DNA of 64,000 bases from Methylocapsa sp. S129 (GCF_009765995.1 NZ_LMUI01000030.1:1-64000), one strand, 5' to 3'; numbered from the stretch's first letter, positions 8,954 through 16,589 are shown. Numbers and translations are program-made. Notes: generated by a model not told the origin, from the sequence alone.

Positions 8954-9424
8954 CTGCGTCAGAAAATCATGCCCGCGATCTCCTCCCCTCTCCGCGCAGC
9001 GCAGGGCTGTCCGGGGAAACGAAATGGGTTGTGGTGCCGGGCGGCGTTGCAACCTCCACGCGTCATGCCCGGCCTTGTGCCGGGCATCCACGCCGTGCCG
9101 GGGGGGCCAACGTTGAGAGTTCTTGCGACGGCGCCGCGTGGATGGCCGGGACAAGCCCGGCCATGACGACCACAGGTTGTACAATTATAAAATCCTCCCG
9201 CTCTCCGTGCAGGCTTGAGTTTCCCCGGACAGCCCTGCGCGCAGCGGGGAGGGGCCGGGGGTGGGGCGGCGCCAACCGGCGCAGCGGCTTTCCAGGACAA
9301 GGCTCGCTCGCGAAGGTCGATTCGCCGGCGAGGTTCAGGGGCGCAGGACTTGAGCATCCCAACATCACACTACCCCACCCCTAACCCCTCCCCGCTTCGC
9401 GGAGAGGGGAACTTTCTGACGCAG
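8954..9424. repeat. Composite nested inverted repeat
   Basis: The outer ends are a perfect 12-bp inverted repeat, CTGCGTCAGAAA at 8954-8965 and TTTCTGACGCAG at 9413-9424. Inside are inverted copies of CCCCTCTCCGCG/CGCGGAGAGGGG and of the segment CAGGGCTGTCCGGGGAAA (about 9001-9018 and its complement at about 9220-9237), which bracket a second palindromic unit at 9061-9168. The arrangement suggests one repeat inserted into another. Confidence 0.7.
9061..9168. repeat. Palindromic repeat, ATGGCCGGG family
   Basis: Left end CGTCATGCCCGGCCTTGTGC and right end GGATGGCCGGGACAAGCCCG are inverted relative to each other and each can also fold on itself. The same unit, better conserved, occurs at 38096-38267 between the ABC binding-protein and permease genes. 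Such units are dispersed in many Rhizobiales genomes. No function is known. Confidence 0.75.
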
Positions 9425-9429
9425 CAGGC

Positions 9430-9822
9430 CTAAGCGGCGATCGCCATCTTCGCCGCTTTGACCAGAAGGCCCGAGCGGCTGTAGCCGTTGGCTTCCGCGT
9501 AGCGGTCGATGGCCATCAGGACGTCTTCCGGCAACGCGATGTTGATCCGGATGGTTTTGACGGCGGCGGTGGGCGCCGCGACGAGGATCGCCACGCCGTC
9601 GCGATTTTCCGCATTCGCCATGACGGCTTCAAGGGTTGACGGCTCGGGGATGGCTTCGCCGTCCTGCTCTAGCCCTTCAAGGTGCAGGGCAAGGGCCTCA
9701 GCGGCCATGTCGCGCGCCTCGTCGAGCGTTTGCCCTGTCGCGACGCAGCCGGGAAGATCGGGAAACGAAACGCCGAAATCGCTGTCGGCGTCTTTGTGGA
9801 TCAAAGCGATATATGGACGCAT
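9430..9822 (-). CDS. hicB: HicB family antitoxin
   Basis: A 130-residue HicB antitoxin. The N-terminal HicB-like fold is seen in YIALIHKDADSDFGVSFPDLPG followed by the A/E-rich helix. A C-terminal ribbon-helix-helix DNA-binding segment follows (RINIALPEDVLMAIDRYAEANG, SRSGLLVKAA). HicB binds and neutralises the HicA mRNA interferase and represses the operon. ATG 9822 lies inside the end of the hicA fragment (22-base overlap), the normal hicA-hicB order. Because the toxin partner is shortened, hicB may now be an orphan antitoxin. Confidence 0.88.
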   Translation of the reverse strand: MRPYIALIHKDADSDFGVSFPDLPGCVATGQTLDEARDMAAEALALHLEGLEQDGEAIPEPSTLEAVMANAENRDGVAILVAAPTAAVKTIRINIALPEDVLMAIDRYAEANGYSRSGLLVKAAKMAIAA

Positions 9823-9977
9823 GGCGATTGCCTCAGTTTCAGTCCTGCCTGCTTTTCGATGCTGCGAAGCGTCCCGATCGGGATGTCTTTCTTCGGGCTG
9901 ACGATTGTGACGCGGGCCGGCTTGGTTGGATGCTTGAACTGGACGTGGCTGCCCCTTTGAGCGACCTCGGTCCACAC
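9801..9977 (-). pseudogene. hicA toxin lacking its N-terminus
   Basis: The frame encodes an obvious HicA core: VAQRGSHVQFKHPTKP with the catalytic histidine, then SPKKDIPIGTLRSIEKQAGL. Normal HicA has about 12-15 residues before the DGW-type motif; here the frame meets a TAG shared with the stop of the upstream gene at 10002-10004, and no ATG precedes the core. The only possible starts are a GTG at 9977, giving 58 residues, or a CTG just before it. The 5' end seems to have been replaced when the neighbouring gene's DNA arrived. A non-toxic remnant is the likeliest state. Confidence 0.72.
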
Positions 9978-10001
9978 GTCCGCCAGAAATTGGGGATGGC
10001 G

Positions 10002-10691
10002 CTATTTCCCGCTCGCCTTAGCGTTCGCCATTGAAGACCACTTGCAAGCGGCGCCGACGCGCTGGCGCACTGCGTCAATCCCATCTAGCTTGAACGTCAT
10101 GTCATGATACACGCCTTGATAATCTGTCACTCTGAAGAAGATTTTTCCGTGATCGGGTAGTGCACTGAGGATCCTGGCTAGGTTCCTTTCGTCTGGCATG
10201 AATGCGGAACTGCTGCTTATTGAGCCGCCGCGCCCCGGAATCCACTTCTGCTCGACGGCCGGGAGCTCGTTGACCCGATACAGAACAGGCACGCGCTGAT
10301 CTCCCACAAAAATGCCCCAGAAATCTGTCGAGCCAATAAACAGGTCGGTCTGATGCTCCTTGCACCGGACAATGAGCATGGCATTCTTGCCGTTCCCTTC
10401 CTCGGTTTGATTACTCGCGGCCACCTGCAGGCTATCGTCGATTGGCGATTTGCTCTCGTCGAAGCTCCATGCCGATGGCGGCGTGGTGATCGCCGCCGCG
10501 AGCGCGGCAGTCGCGGTGGCGTCGGCATTCGGAGTGGTTTGCGTCGACGGCGGAGTGGCCGCGGAGTCGTAACAGGCAAGCCTGCGGGCTGCGTCCGGAA
10601 TTGCCTTGCACGCGGCGACGTCCTCGCTGAGCGCCGGCGAAGCCGCCACAGCCGCGATCGCCAAACCCGCCCCCCAACCGATCAATCGCAT
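10002..10691 (-). CDS. TagO/VasI-like exported protein
   Basis: A 229-residue exported protein with a signal peptide (residues 1-22, ending ASPALS) followed by DVAACKAIPDAARRLACYD. This N-terminal Cys-containing motif and the downstream beta-rich region are typical of the TagO/VasI family linked to type VI secretion, though members occur outside such clusters and their role is unclear. No other type VI genes are in the window. ATG 10691 follows a GGGG-rich site. Its stop abuts the broken hicA. Confidence 0.6.
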   Translation of the reverse strand: MRLIGWGAGLAIAAVAASPALSEDVAACKAIPDAARRLACYDSAATPPSTQTTPNADATATAALAAAITTPPSAWSFDESKSPIDDSLQVAASNQTEEGNGKNAMLIVRCKEHQTDLFIGSTDFWGIFVGDQRVPVLYRVNELPAVEQKWIPGRGGSISSSSAFMPDERNLARILSALPDHGKIFFRVTDYQGVYHDMTFKLDGIDAVRQRVGAACKWSSMANAKASGK

Positions 10692-10770
10692 TGGCCGGCC
10701 CCCCATAGACGTAGAATCGTCGCGCCATGATCATCCGAAGTCAATGGCTCGCCCAGCGACTGAAACTGCG

Positions 10771-11352
10771 CTAGCTGAGCATCGGATCGTTGGCCTTCAA
10801 TCTGAACGCTTCGAGTTTGATACCGCTAGCCGTCAGAGATCGCCTTGTGGCTATCACCTCGTCGTCGCCTATTATTCCGAGATCAACTTCCTCGCCTGGG
10901 AAAATTACGATCGCGTGCTTTCCGATAGTCACAACGATCTGATAGTTTTCTGAGGCTGCCGACTCTGACATTTTTTCTATGTCCGAACGAAACGGTTCCC
11001 GTTTCCAAGCGTGTGGCCAGCCTGGATCGACGTGGATCGCGATTCGCGCCCCGTCCAATTCTGCGACCGCGACGAGTTTGCTTTGAGCAGGAAACCAATG
11101 TTCGCCGAAATCCCGCGAAGTGAGGTAGCCACAATGAAAATCGCGGCATTGATCAGGCCTATGGTCGTAGATTTTGCAACCACGACCAATATCGCACTGC
11201 GAGCACCATTTGTCTTTGGGTTTTGCCAGTTCTGCAACGCTCAGAACCTTGCAGCAGAGGGTGCACTCTCCGCATGAGCGACCTGGAAGTATCGACGACG
11301 TTGCCAATTTCAATCCCCACCGCGCATGCGCGTCACCAGGTCGGCAATGCAT
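10771..11352 (-). CDS. YkgJ-like cysteine cluster protein
   Basis: A 193-residue protein whose N-terminal third carries the cluster CGECTLCCKVL, then WCSQCDIGRGCKIYDHRPDQ and CRDFHCGYL. Eight or more cysteines in this spacing define the YkgJ (zinc/iron-chelating) family, whose biochemical role is unknown. The C-terminal half is ordinary mixed alpha/beta. The start is uncertain: ATG 11352 is the first clear candidate, but the conserved region begins about 25 codons later and no ribosome-binding site stands out. Confidence 0.7.
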   Translation of the reverse strand: MHCRPGDAHARWGLKLATSSILPGRSCGECTLCCKVLSVAELAKPKDKWCSQCDIGRGCKIYDHRPDQCRDFHCGYLTSRDFGEHWFPAQSKLVAVAELDGARIAIHVDPGWPHAWKREPFRSDIEKMSESAASENYQIVVTIGKHAIVIFPGEEVDLGIIGDDEVIATRRSLTASGIKLEAFRLKANDPMLS

Positions 11353-11538
11353 CACGGATGCCGTCGACCGAACGCGTTACGGTGATGGTGTGGACGGCGC
11401 TCCTTCAAATGGTAAATGGTCGCTTCAACGACAACCATTTTGGCATGGCTCTCACTTGAGCCGGATGCCGGTGTGGGCACGGTCCACACCACCACTGTAA
11501 TTCCAATTTGGCAGACTTCCGGCACCCACTCGCGCCAT

Positions 11539-12156
11539 TCATTTACCAGTCTGAGCAGGTCCGTCTGTGTCTGGCTCCGATTGGACCGCGTTCGCTGTGG
11601 TCACCACAAACGCCTGGATCACCGGGGTGAGCTGCTCACGCTTAAACCCGCCCGACGTAAGAGCGTCCGCAATTTCCCTTGTTCTAGGAAGGAGGTACAC
11701 GCGCCCGTGATATACGAAGGCTGTCGTGTCACGCATATTGGCATCCAACAGCCCACCAAATCTGCCGAGAATCTTGTTGGGGTCCAGTTCCTGTTGGTCG
11801 AGCCGAGCGTCGATGGCTACGAGCTGTACTTCATCCTTAGCAACCATTTGGTTGACCGCGCCAAACCGATCATCCAGTTTCTTGGAGATGTCATCGAAGC
11901 GATCATCCAGTTTCCTGGAGAGGTCATCAAAGCGACTGCCCAGCGCCGCATATTGGGTCGATATGACCTTTTCAGCGGAACTAAATCGGTCGTCGACGTG
12001 TGACTGCAGTGCAGCCGCCTTCTCCTCAAGGGCCGCGAGTTTTGCTGTCTGCGAGAACTCCTGCGGCACGATTGTCGCCAATAGGCAAAGCGCGATAGGA
12101 CCGCCCAATCCGATAATGTAAGGCTCGGCGGCCCTCAGTCGATCGCCCCAAGCCAT
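11539..12156 (-). CDS. Membrane-anchored coiled-coil hypothetical protein
   Basis: A 205-residue protein. A transmembrane segment at about 12-32 (YIIGLGGPIALCLLATIVP) is followed by a coiled coil (about 38-115) containing a tandem repeat built on RFDDLSRKLDD and RFDDISKKLDD. The C-terminal globular part (about 120-205) has no family I recognise. ATG 12156 is favoured by GAGGGG 6 bases upstream; the frame is open further. The gene lies in a lower-GC stretch with the YkgJ-like gene and a LexA box upstream, and is probably accessory. Confidence 0.6.
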   Translation of the reverse strand: MAWGDRLRAAEPYIIGLGGPIALCLLATIVPQEFSQTAKLAALEEKAAALQSHVDDRFSSAEKVISTQYAALGSRFDDLSRKLDDRFDDISKKLDDRFGAVNQMVAKDEVQLVAIDARLDQQELDPNKILGRFGGLLDANMRDTTAFVYHGRVYLLPRTREIADALTSGGFKREQLTPVIQAFVVTTANAVQSEPDTDGPAQTGK

Positions 12157-12453
12157 GTCGACCCCTCGCAGCGGTGGCTGGATACATACGTCTGTCATAA
12201 TGCATGGCTTTCGCTCTTGCAACCCCATGATCAACATGTGTATTGGGGGTGCGATGGCGGGCAGATGGCGCCCAGAAGCAAGGAGCATACAGACCGTTAC
12301 GGCCTCCTTGTTACGGATTGATCAGACCAGAGTTTCGCACAGCTTCCTTAACGACCGATTCGCAGACGCCGACTAATTACGGTCCGCGCCGGCAATTAAC
12401 GCCGTTGCGCGCTTTCCGTTCCGAGACCAAGCGTGATTCATACTCCACTGTAA

Positions 12454-12468
12454 GAACATACTAAGAAC
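12454..12468. promoter_or_regulatory. Alphaproteobacterial LexA (SOS) box
   Basis: GAACATACTAAGAAC is an exact match to GAAC-N7-GAAC, the reverse complement of the GTTC-N7-GTTC operator established for LexA of alphaproteobacteria. It lies within a 10-bp direct repeat (TAAGAACATA twice, 11-bp period). It is 54 bases upstream of a strong ribosome-binding site and ATG at 12522. No SOS gene follows. Confidence 0.6.
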
Positions 12469-12521
12469 ATATACGAGGTTCGGTGGGATCGCAATGAATC
12501 TCAATCGGAGGAGTCGACGAT

Positions 12522-12584
12522 ATGGGCAACGCGACGGCCGCGCAGCTCTCGCTAAACGTCGAACTTCTGGAAATCTGGCGCTGA
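12522..12584 (+). CDS. Micro-ORF downstream of LexA box (20 aa)
   Basis: ATG 12522 has a strong GGAGGAG site 8 bases upstream and opens a 20-codon frame ending in TGA at 12584, with an amphipathic Leu-rich second half (QLSLNVELLEIW). The combination of LexA box, ribosome-binding site and ATG suggests real translation. It could be a genuine small SOS protein, a leader peptide or the 5' stub of a deleted gene. Confidence 0.35.
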   Translation: MGNATAAQLSLNVELLEIWR

Positions 12585-12586
12585 CA

Positions 12587-12673
12587 ATGTTGCCCGCCGG
12601 CCGCCTGACCCTGTGCGATCCCTATGCGGCGACCCTCGGCAAATTGCGGATTGTCGCAGCAATTTCTTTCTGA
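12587..12673 (+). CDS. Second micro-ORF (28 aa)
   Basis: ATG 12587 begins two bases after the stop of the first micro-ORF and runs 28 codons to a TGA at 12673. It contains LTLCDPYAATLGKLRIV. There is no ribosome-binding site of its own, so translation would depend on coupling. It resembles no family I know and may be part of a decayed gene. Confidence 0.22.
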   Translation: MLPAGRLTLCDPYAATLGKLRIVAAISF

Positions 12674-12794
12674 AAATCAAGATTTGCGCTATAGTCGGCT
12701 TCTGTTCCCATTAAACAGGAATCCAGGCCATGATCGAGCGCCGCCAGCGACCGCGCCAGCAAAGACCGCCCAACCTTTCGTCCCATTATTTTTT

Positions 12795-12985
12795 AGTAAC
12801 TCCCAAGGTGGGTGGTCTGGAATTTCTTAGCACTGATATCATTAGGTTTTTCGAAGCCGATGTTGGGCGGAATCGTTAAAATTGGGTGAAAAGCCGACGA
12901 ATCGTTCGTCTCGGCGGCGGCCGTTTTGAGAGAAAGTCGTTTTCCTTCAATGTTTTACGGCGAATTGACCCACCTTGGGAGTTAC
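12795..12985. mobile_element. Candidate MITE (non-autonomous insertion)
   Basis: Perfect 18-bp terminal inverted repeats, GTAACTCCCAAGGTGGGT at 12796-12813 and its complement at 12968-12985, enclose about 154 bases with no coding capacity. The 7-bp word ATTTTTT occurs directly outside both ends (12788-12794 and 12986-12992) and could be the target-site duplication. Joining the flanks across one copy restores similarity with the sequence near 43.6 kb. The transposase family is unknown, and T-rich words are weak evidence of duplication. Confidence 0.6.
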
Positions 12986-13066
12986 ATTTTTTCGTTTTTT
13001 CTCTTGCAAGCCATTGATTTCATTGAATCGCACCTGAAAAAAGCTTGCAGAAATTTGGCGATTCCG

Positions 13067-13333
13067 TCAGGATTCGTCATCGCCGATCAGCTTGCCGAAC
13101 CAGGCTCTGAGATGCGCGCCGACGGGTTTGACGCCGACGGCGTCGGAGGCGGCTTCGATCTGGCGGGCGATGGCGATCGGCAGCCAGAGCCTGCCGTCCG
13201 TGTCGCGGTCCTCCAGCCAGCCGCGCAGGCCCGCCGGAAAGGCGAAGGCGGCCAAGGCGAGGATCGCGTAGATCGGGATGATCCAGCGCAAGGGGCGGTT
13301 GGCGGCGGGCGGTGCGGTGGAGTCGGGCGTCAT
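13067..13333 (-). CDS. Small membrane protein, hypothetical
   Basis: An 88-residue protein with one clear transmembrane segment (about 16-34, WIIPIYAILALAAFAFPAG) and a soluble C-terminal part containing DTDGRLWLPIAIARQIEAAS. GGAAG lies upstream of ATG 13333. No family is recognised. Its C-terminal end runs into the decayed repeat region; it is separated from the MBOAT operon by a long palindromic element. Confidence 0.55.
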   Translation of the reverse strand: MTPDSTAPPAANRPLRWIIPIYAILALAAFAFPAGLRGWLEDRDTDGRLWLPIAIARQIEAASDAVGVKPVGAHLRAWFGKLIGDDES

Positions 13334-13407
13334 GAGAGGCTTCCCTAGAGCGGGATGAGAATTGATTGAATCGAACGCTCATCAGCGGCAGCTTCGCTAT
13401 TGAGTCA

Positions 13408-13545
13408 TTGTTCGCATGGAGGCATTTTTTTCACCTCAGAAGGTTGGTCAAGTGCGCGCCAAAGGCGCGCCGCCTCCGGCGGTCGCCCGAAGGGCGACAC
13501 TTGACCAACCTTCTGAGGTGAAACACGCTCCGCCATGCGAAACGA
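13408..13545. repeat. Long palindromic element with internal hairpins
   Basis: A perfect 26-bp inverted repeat (13429-13454 and 13498-13523; core CACCTCAGAAGGTTGGTC) continues outwards as an imperfect repeat containing TCGCATGG on both sides. The loop holds three further hairpins: GGCGCGCC-AAA-GGCGCGCC, GCCGCCTCCGGCGG and GTCGCCCGAAGGGCGAC. It lies between the small membrane-protein gene and the 3' end of the MBOAT gene. A terminator, REP-like or MITE-like role is possible; no coding capacity is visible. Confidence 0.75.
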
Positions 13546-13584
13546 TGGATCATCCTCGACCGTTTCGATCAAAGTCATCATGCC

Positions 13585-15003
13585 CTAGAACCGGAAATAG
13601 ATGAACGGGGCCGACGCGGCCGGCGCCATCACGAGGATGACATAGAGCGCGGCAAAACCCAGCGCGATTTGCGCCGGCATGCCCTGCCTGTCGAACGCCG
13701 CGCCGGCGATCCGCCGTGTCGCTTCGGGCATCAGATGGGTGACGGCGCCGGCGAGCAGCAGCGGCGCGACGATCCAGGGCGCGGTGACGTCGGCGCCATT
13801 GTCGGTCCAGACGCCCGACAGGAACTGCAGCGCGTCGTCGAGCGAGGCAGAGCGAAAGAAAATCCAGGTGAAACAGACGAAGTGAAACGTGACGATCCAG
13901 GCGATCGCCTGATAGGCGCCGGCGCCGCTGAGCTTCGCATAGGCTTTCGAGCGCTGCCAGCGGTGGTCGGCGGTCAGGGCGAGGCCGTGCATCGCGCCCC
14001 AGATCAGGAACGTCCAATTGGCGCCATGCCAGAGACCGCCGAGCAGCATCGTGATCATGAGATTGCGCGTCGTCGCCCATTCGCCATGCCGGTTGCCGCC
14101 GAGCGGAATGTAGAGATAGTCGCGCAGCCAGACCGACAGCGTCATGTGCCAGCGCCGCCAGAAATCGCTGAAGCCCAAGGCGCGGTAGGGCTGGTTGAAG
14201 TTCTGCGGAAAGCGATAGCCGAACAAGGCCGCGACGCCGATCGCAATGTCGGTATAGGCGCTGAAATCGCAGTAGATCTGGATCGCATAGGCGTAGGTCG
14301 CGACGATCAGATCAAAGCGCGCGAATTGCGAGGGGTCGGTGAAAACGGGATCGACGAAGCGCACCGCGATGTAATTGGCGATCACCATTTTCTTGAAGAG
14401 ACCACCGAGAATCAGCAGCAGGTTCTCGCCGAGCGAGAAATCCCCTGTTCGTCCCGGCCGCTGCAATTGCGGCAGGAATTCATGGGCGCGCACGATCGGC
14501 CCGGCGACCAGATGCGGGAAGAAGCTGAGATAGAGCATGACGTCGAGCGGCGAGCGCGACGCCGAAACGCGACCGCGATAGACGTCGACGACATAGGAAA
14601 TCGCGTGGAACGTCAGGAAGGAAATCGCGACGGGCAAAGTGACGTTGACAAAGGCCAGGCCGGGATCGAGCGAGACCATATGCGCGAAGTTGAGGATCTG
14701 CGCGACGAGGAAGTTGAGATATTTGAAATAGACGAGGATGCCCAGATCCAGCGCGATGCAGAGCGTCAGGACGGCGCGGCGAAAAGGGCGGGAATGCGCC
14801 GCGTCGACGTAGAGGCCGCCGAGATAGGAAATCGCGCCGCTCGCCAAAATCAGAAAGACGAAATGCCAATCCCATGACGCGTAGAACAGCAGGCTTAGAG
14901 CCAGCAGAACGAGCTTCTTGAGGAGATTTTGGTTATTCAGGCTCCAGACGAGGGCGAATGATCCGGCAAAGAATAAGGCAAAATCAATTGTAGGAAACAA
15001 CAT
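13585..15003 (-). CDS. MBOAT family O-acyltransferase (AlgI/PatA-like)
   Basis: A 472-residue polytopic membrane protein of the MBOAT family. Signatures: FFPHLVAGPIVRAHEFLPQL, DFSAYTDIAIG, the highly conserved FSDFWRRWHMTLSVWLRDY with YIPLGGNR, and GLWHGANWTFLIWG containing the catalytic histidine. AlgI, PatA and DltB relatives move acyl (usually acetyl) groups across the membrane for transfer to polysaccharide. The start overlaps the preceding SGNH gene by 20 bases, so the two are coupled. The polymer modified here is unknown; no polysaccharide synthesis genes are adjacent. Confidence 0.92.
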   Translation of the reverse strand: MLFPTIDFALFFAGSFALVWSLNNQNLLKKLVLLALSLLFYASWDWHFVFLILASGAISYLGGLYVDAAHSRPFRRAVLTLCIALDLGILVYFKYLNFLVAQILNFAHMVSLDPGLAFVNVTLPVAISFLTFHAISYVVDVYRGRVSASRSPLDVMLYLSFFPHLVAGPIVRAHEFLPQLQRPGRTGDFSLGENLLLILGGLFKKMVIANYIAVRFVDPVFTDPSQFARFDLIVATYAYAIQIYCDFSAYTDIAIGVAALFGYRFPQNFNQPYRALGFSDFWRRWHMTLSVWLRDYLYIPLGGNRHGEWATTRNLMITMLLGGLWHGANWTFLIWGAMHGLALTADHRWQRSKAYAKLSGAGAYQAIAWIVTFHFVCFTWIFFRSASLDDALQFLSGVWTDNGADVTAPWIVAPLLLAGAVTHLMPEATRRIAGAAFDRQGMPAQIALGFAALYVILVMAPAASAPFIYFRF

Positions 15004-16582
15004 GCTTGAGGCTCTGCCGGTCGTCGATCAGCGGAATGAGGAAATCGGCGAATTTGTCCGCGCTGAGCTTATAGCCGTCGAGCGTCATGTGCACATAGTC
15101 ATGCGCCATCAGGGCGGGCGTCGCCGCCGCCCATGTCTGGGCGCCGCAGGGCCCGGGCATGATGGCCGACCAATCCCAGAAGGCCGCGCCGGTTCGCTCG
15201 GCGATCGCGCGCTGGGCCTCGCGCACTTGCGCCAGTTTGGGCGGCGTTTCGAAGCGGCAATGGGAGCCGTTCGCCGTGTCCGCCACGTGCTGCAGCTCGC
15301 CGCAATCATGGCCGGTGGCGCCGCCCGCGCATGGATGCGCCGCGCCCGGCAGACGCGCGCCGTCCGGCGGTCCGATCAGGACGATATGCGCGTTGGGTTG
15401 CAGGGACTTCAGCTTGCCGATCACCCGCTCGTATTCCGCGCTATAGGCGCCGATGTCGAGCGCGTCGTTGAAGCCTTCGTTGGTGCCGAAGGCGAGCACG
15501 ATAATGTCGGGGGATAGGCGGCGCATGTCGTCGGACAGATTGGCCATCGCCAGTTTTTGCAGGACCTGCACGGTAGCGCCGGGGAAACCCAGGCTGAGAT
15601 AGGACACGCCATCGCCGTCGCGCTCGACATGAATGCCGGTGACGGTCACCGGCGCGTCGGATGTCGATCGCACCGCGATGTCGCGGATGGCATGCTGGCT
15701 GGCGCCGGGCGCCCGCGCCGACAGGATCGCGCGCTCGTCGCTCGCGCCGTCAAGATCGATTTCGCCGCTCAGCGCGCCATCGATCAGAACCTGCGCATGG
15801 CCGCCGCCTGGCTGTTTGAGGAACGCCACTTTGAGGCTGTCGTAACCCATCGCGTCGCGCGCCGTCAGATTGATGACGGCGCCGGCGTGATGGGCGATAG
15901 CGTTGAAGCCGGAGAGGTAAAAGCGGCGGTTTTCCGAGGATTTTTGCAGCGCCTCATAGTTCCAGCCGTCCGAGGCCTCATCCTTGAACAAGGCCGAACG
16001 GACGCCCGGATGCGGCACGCCCGGCACGATATAGCCGGCGCCGCCGTTTCCATAGACCTCCTGCAGCCGCTCGCGCACGCGGCCGGTGAAGAAATCGGCG
16101 GCGGTGTGGCTGTCGCCGAGCTGCAGGATGGTCAGGCGATGGCCGGCGAAGCTGCCGTGCACCAGCGTTCCATCAATGCCGATCTCCGCATTCTGGACGT
16201 CGCGCGCGGCAAATTCGAAGGTTCGGTAGGGCAATTCGCCGGGTTGCGGGCTGAAATGCCGAGGGGGCGCGAAGACGGCTTTTGAAAGCAATGTGGAAAA
16301 AGTCATGTTGCTCGCCAGCGGAGGCGCGGCGTTGGCGACGATTCCCGGTTCGACCGGCGCCACATGTCCCGCGACCGGAGGCCAGGGCGGCAATCTTCGG
16401 AGAGCCGAAGGCGGCGCCGGATCCTGTCGTTTCTCCGCCCGGCTTTGCTCCGAGGCGACCTTAGCCGCAGGCCTGTCCTGGCCGCGCATATTCGGGGACA
16501 TGAGCGACACGTCCGCAAGGGTCATCGCGCCCAGCAAGACAATGGCCCCGATAACGATGCCCCTCGGCTGCAGCAACCTCAT
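14984..16582 (-). CDS. Large SGNH/GDSL-type protein, candidate O-acetyltransferase
   Basis: A 532-residue protein with one N-terminal transmembrane segment (about 10-28), a Pro-rich linker and a periplasmic SGNH domain. Block I is LQLGDSHTAADF (Ser in GDSH), block III is AFGTNEGF, and the C-terminal Asp/His pair lies in AHDYVHMTLDGY. It resembles the periplasmic partners that receive acyl groups from MBOAT proteins and acetylate polysaccharide. The gene ends inside the MBOAT start region, supporting a functional pair. Confidence 0.82.
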   Translation of the reverse strand: MRLLQPRGIVIGAIVLLGAMTLADVSLMSPNMRGQDRPAAKVASEQSRAEKRQDPAPPSALRRLPPWPPVAGHVAPVEPGIVANAAPPLASNMTFSTLLSKAVFAPPRHFSPQPGELPYRTFEFAARDVQNAEIGIDGTLVHGSFAGHRLTILQLGDSHTAADFFTGRVRERLQEVYGNGGAGYIVPGVPHPGVRSALFKDEASDGWNYEALQKSSENRRFYLSGFNAIAHHAGAVINLTARDAMGYDSLKVAFLKQPGGGHAQVLIDGALSGEIDLDGASDERAILSARAPGASQHAIRDIAVRSTSDAPVTVTGIHVERDGDGVSYLSLGFPGATVQVLQKLAMANLSDDMRRLSPDIIVLAFGTNEGFNDALDIGAYSAEYERVIGKLKSLQPNAHIVLIGPPDGARLPGAAHPCAGGATGHDCGELQHVADTANGSHCRFETPPKLAQVREAQRAIAERTGAAFWDWSAIMPGPCGAQTWAAATPALMAHDYVHMTLDGYKLSADKFADFLIPLIDDRQSLKHVVSYN

Positions 16583-16589
16583 TCCTTTC

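Larger units (their letters stand above)
8820..9429. other. Gene-free stretch made of nested repeats
   Basis: About 610 bases between the MFS gene and hicB without a credible gene. Most of it is the composite repeat listed at 8954-9424. The open frames here cross hairpins and repeat units in all frames, which is the pattern expected from repeats rather than protein coding. Confidence 0.6.
12157..13066. other. AT-richer accessory intergenic region
   Basis: About 910 bases with no ordinary gene. It holds, in order, a LexA-type box, two micro-ORFs, a MITE-like insertion and a sequence that recurs near 43.5 kb (each listed separately). Longer open frames on either strand (for example on the + strand from 12926) lack start signals and family resemblance. 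Confidence 0.55.

Noticed and set aside
8954-9424. Repeat cluster considered as a CRISPR array
   Set aside because: The units are inverted and nested, with no regular repeat-spacer spacing, and no cas genes are present.
10002-10691. TagO-like protein as evidence of a type VI secretion locus
   Set aside because: No other type VI component is in the window; the family also occurs alone.
13669-14877. A 402-codon plus-strand frame
   Set aside because: It is antisense to the MBOAT gene, which has full family motifs.
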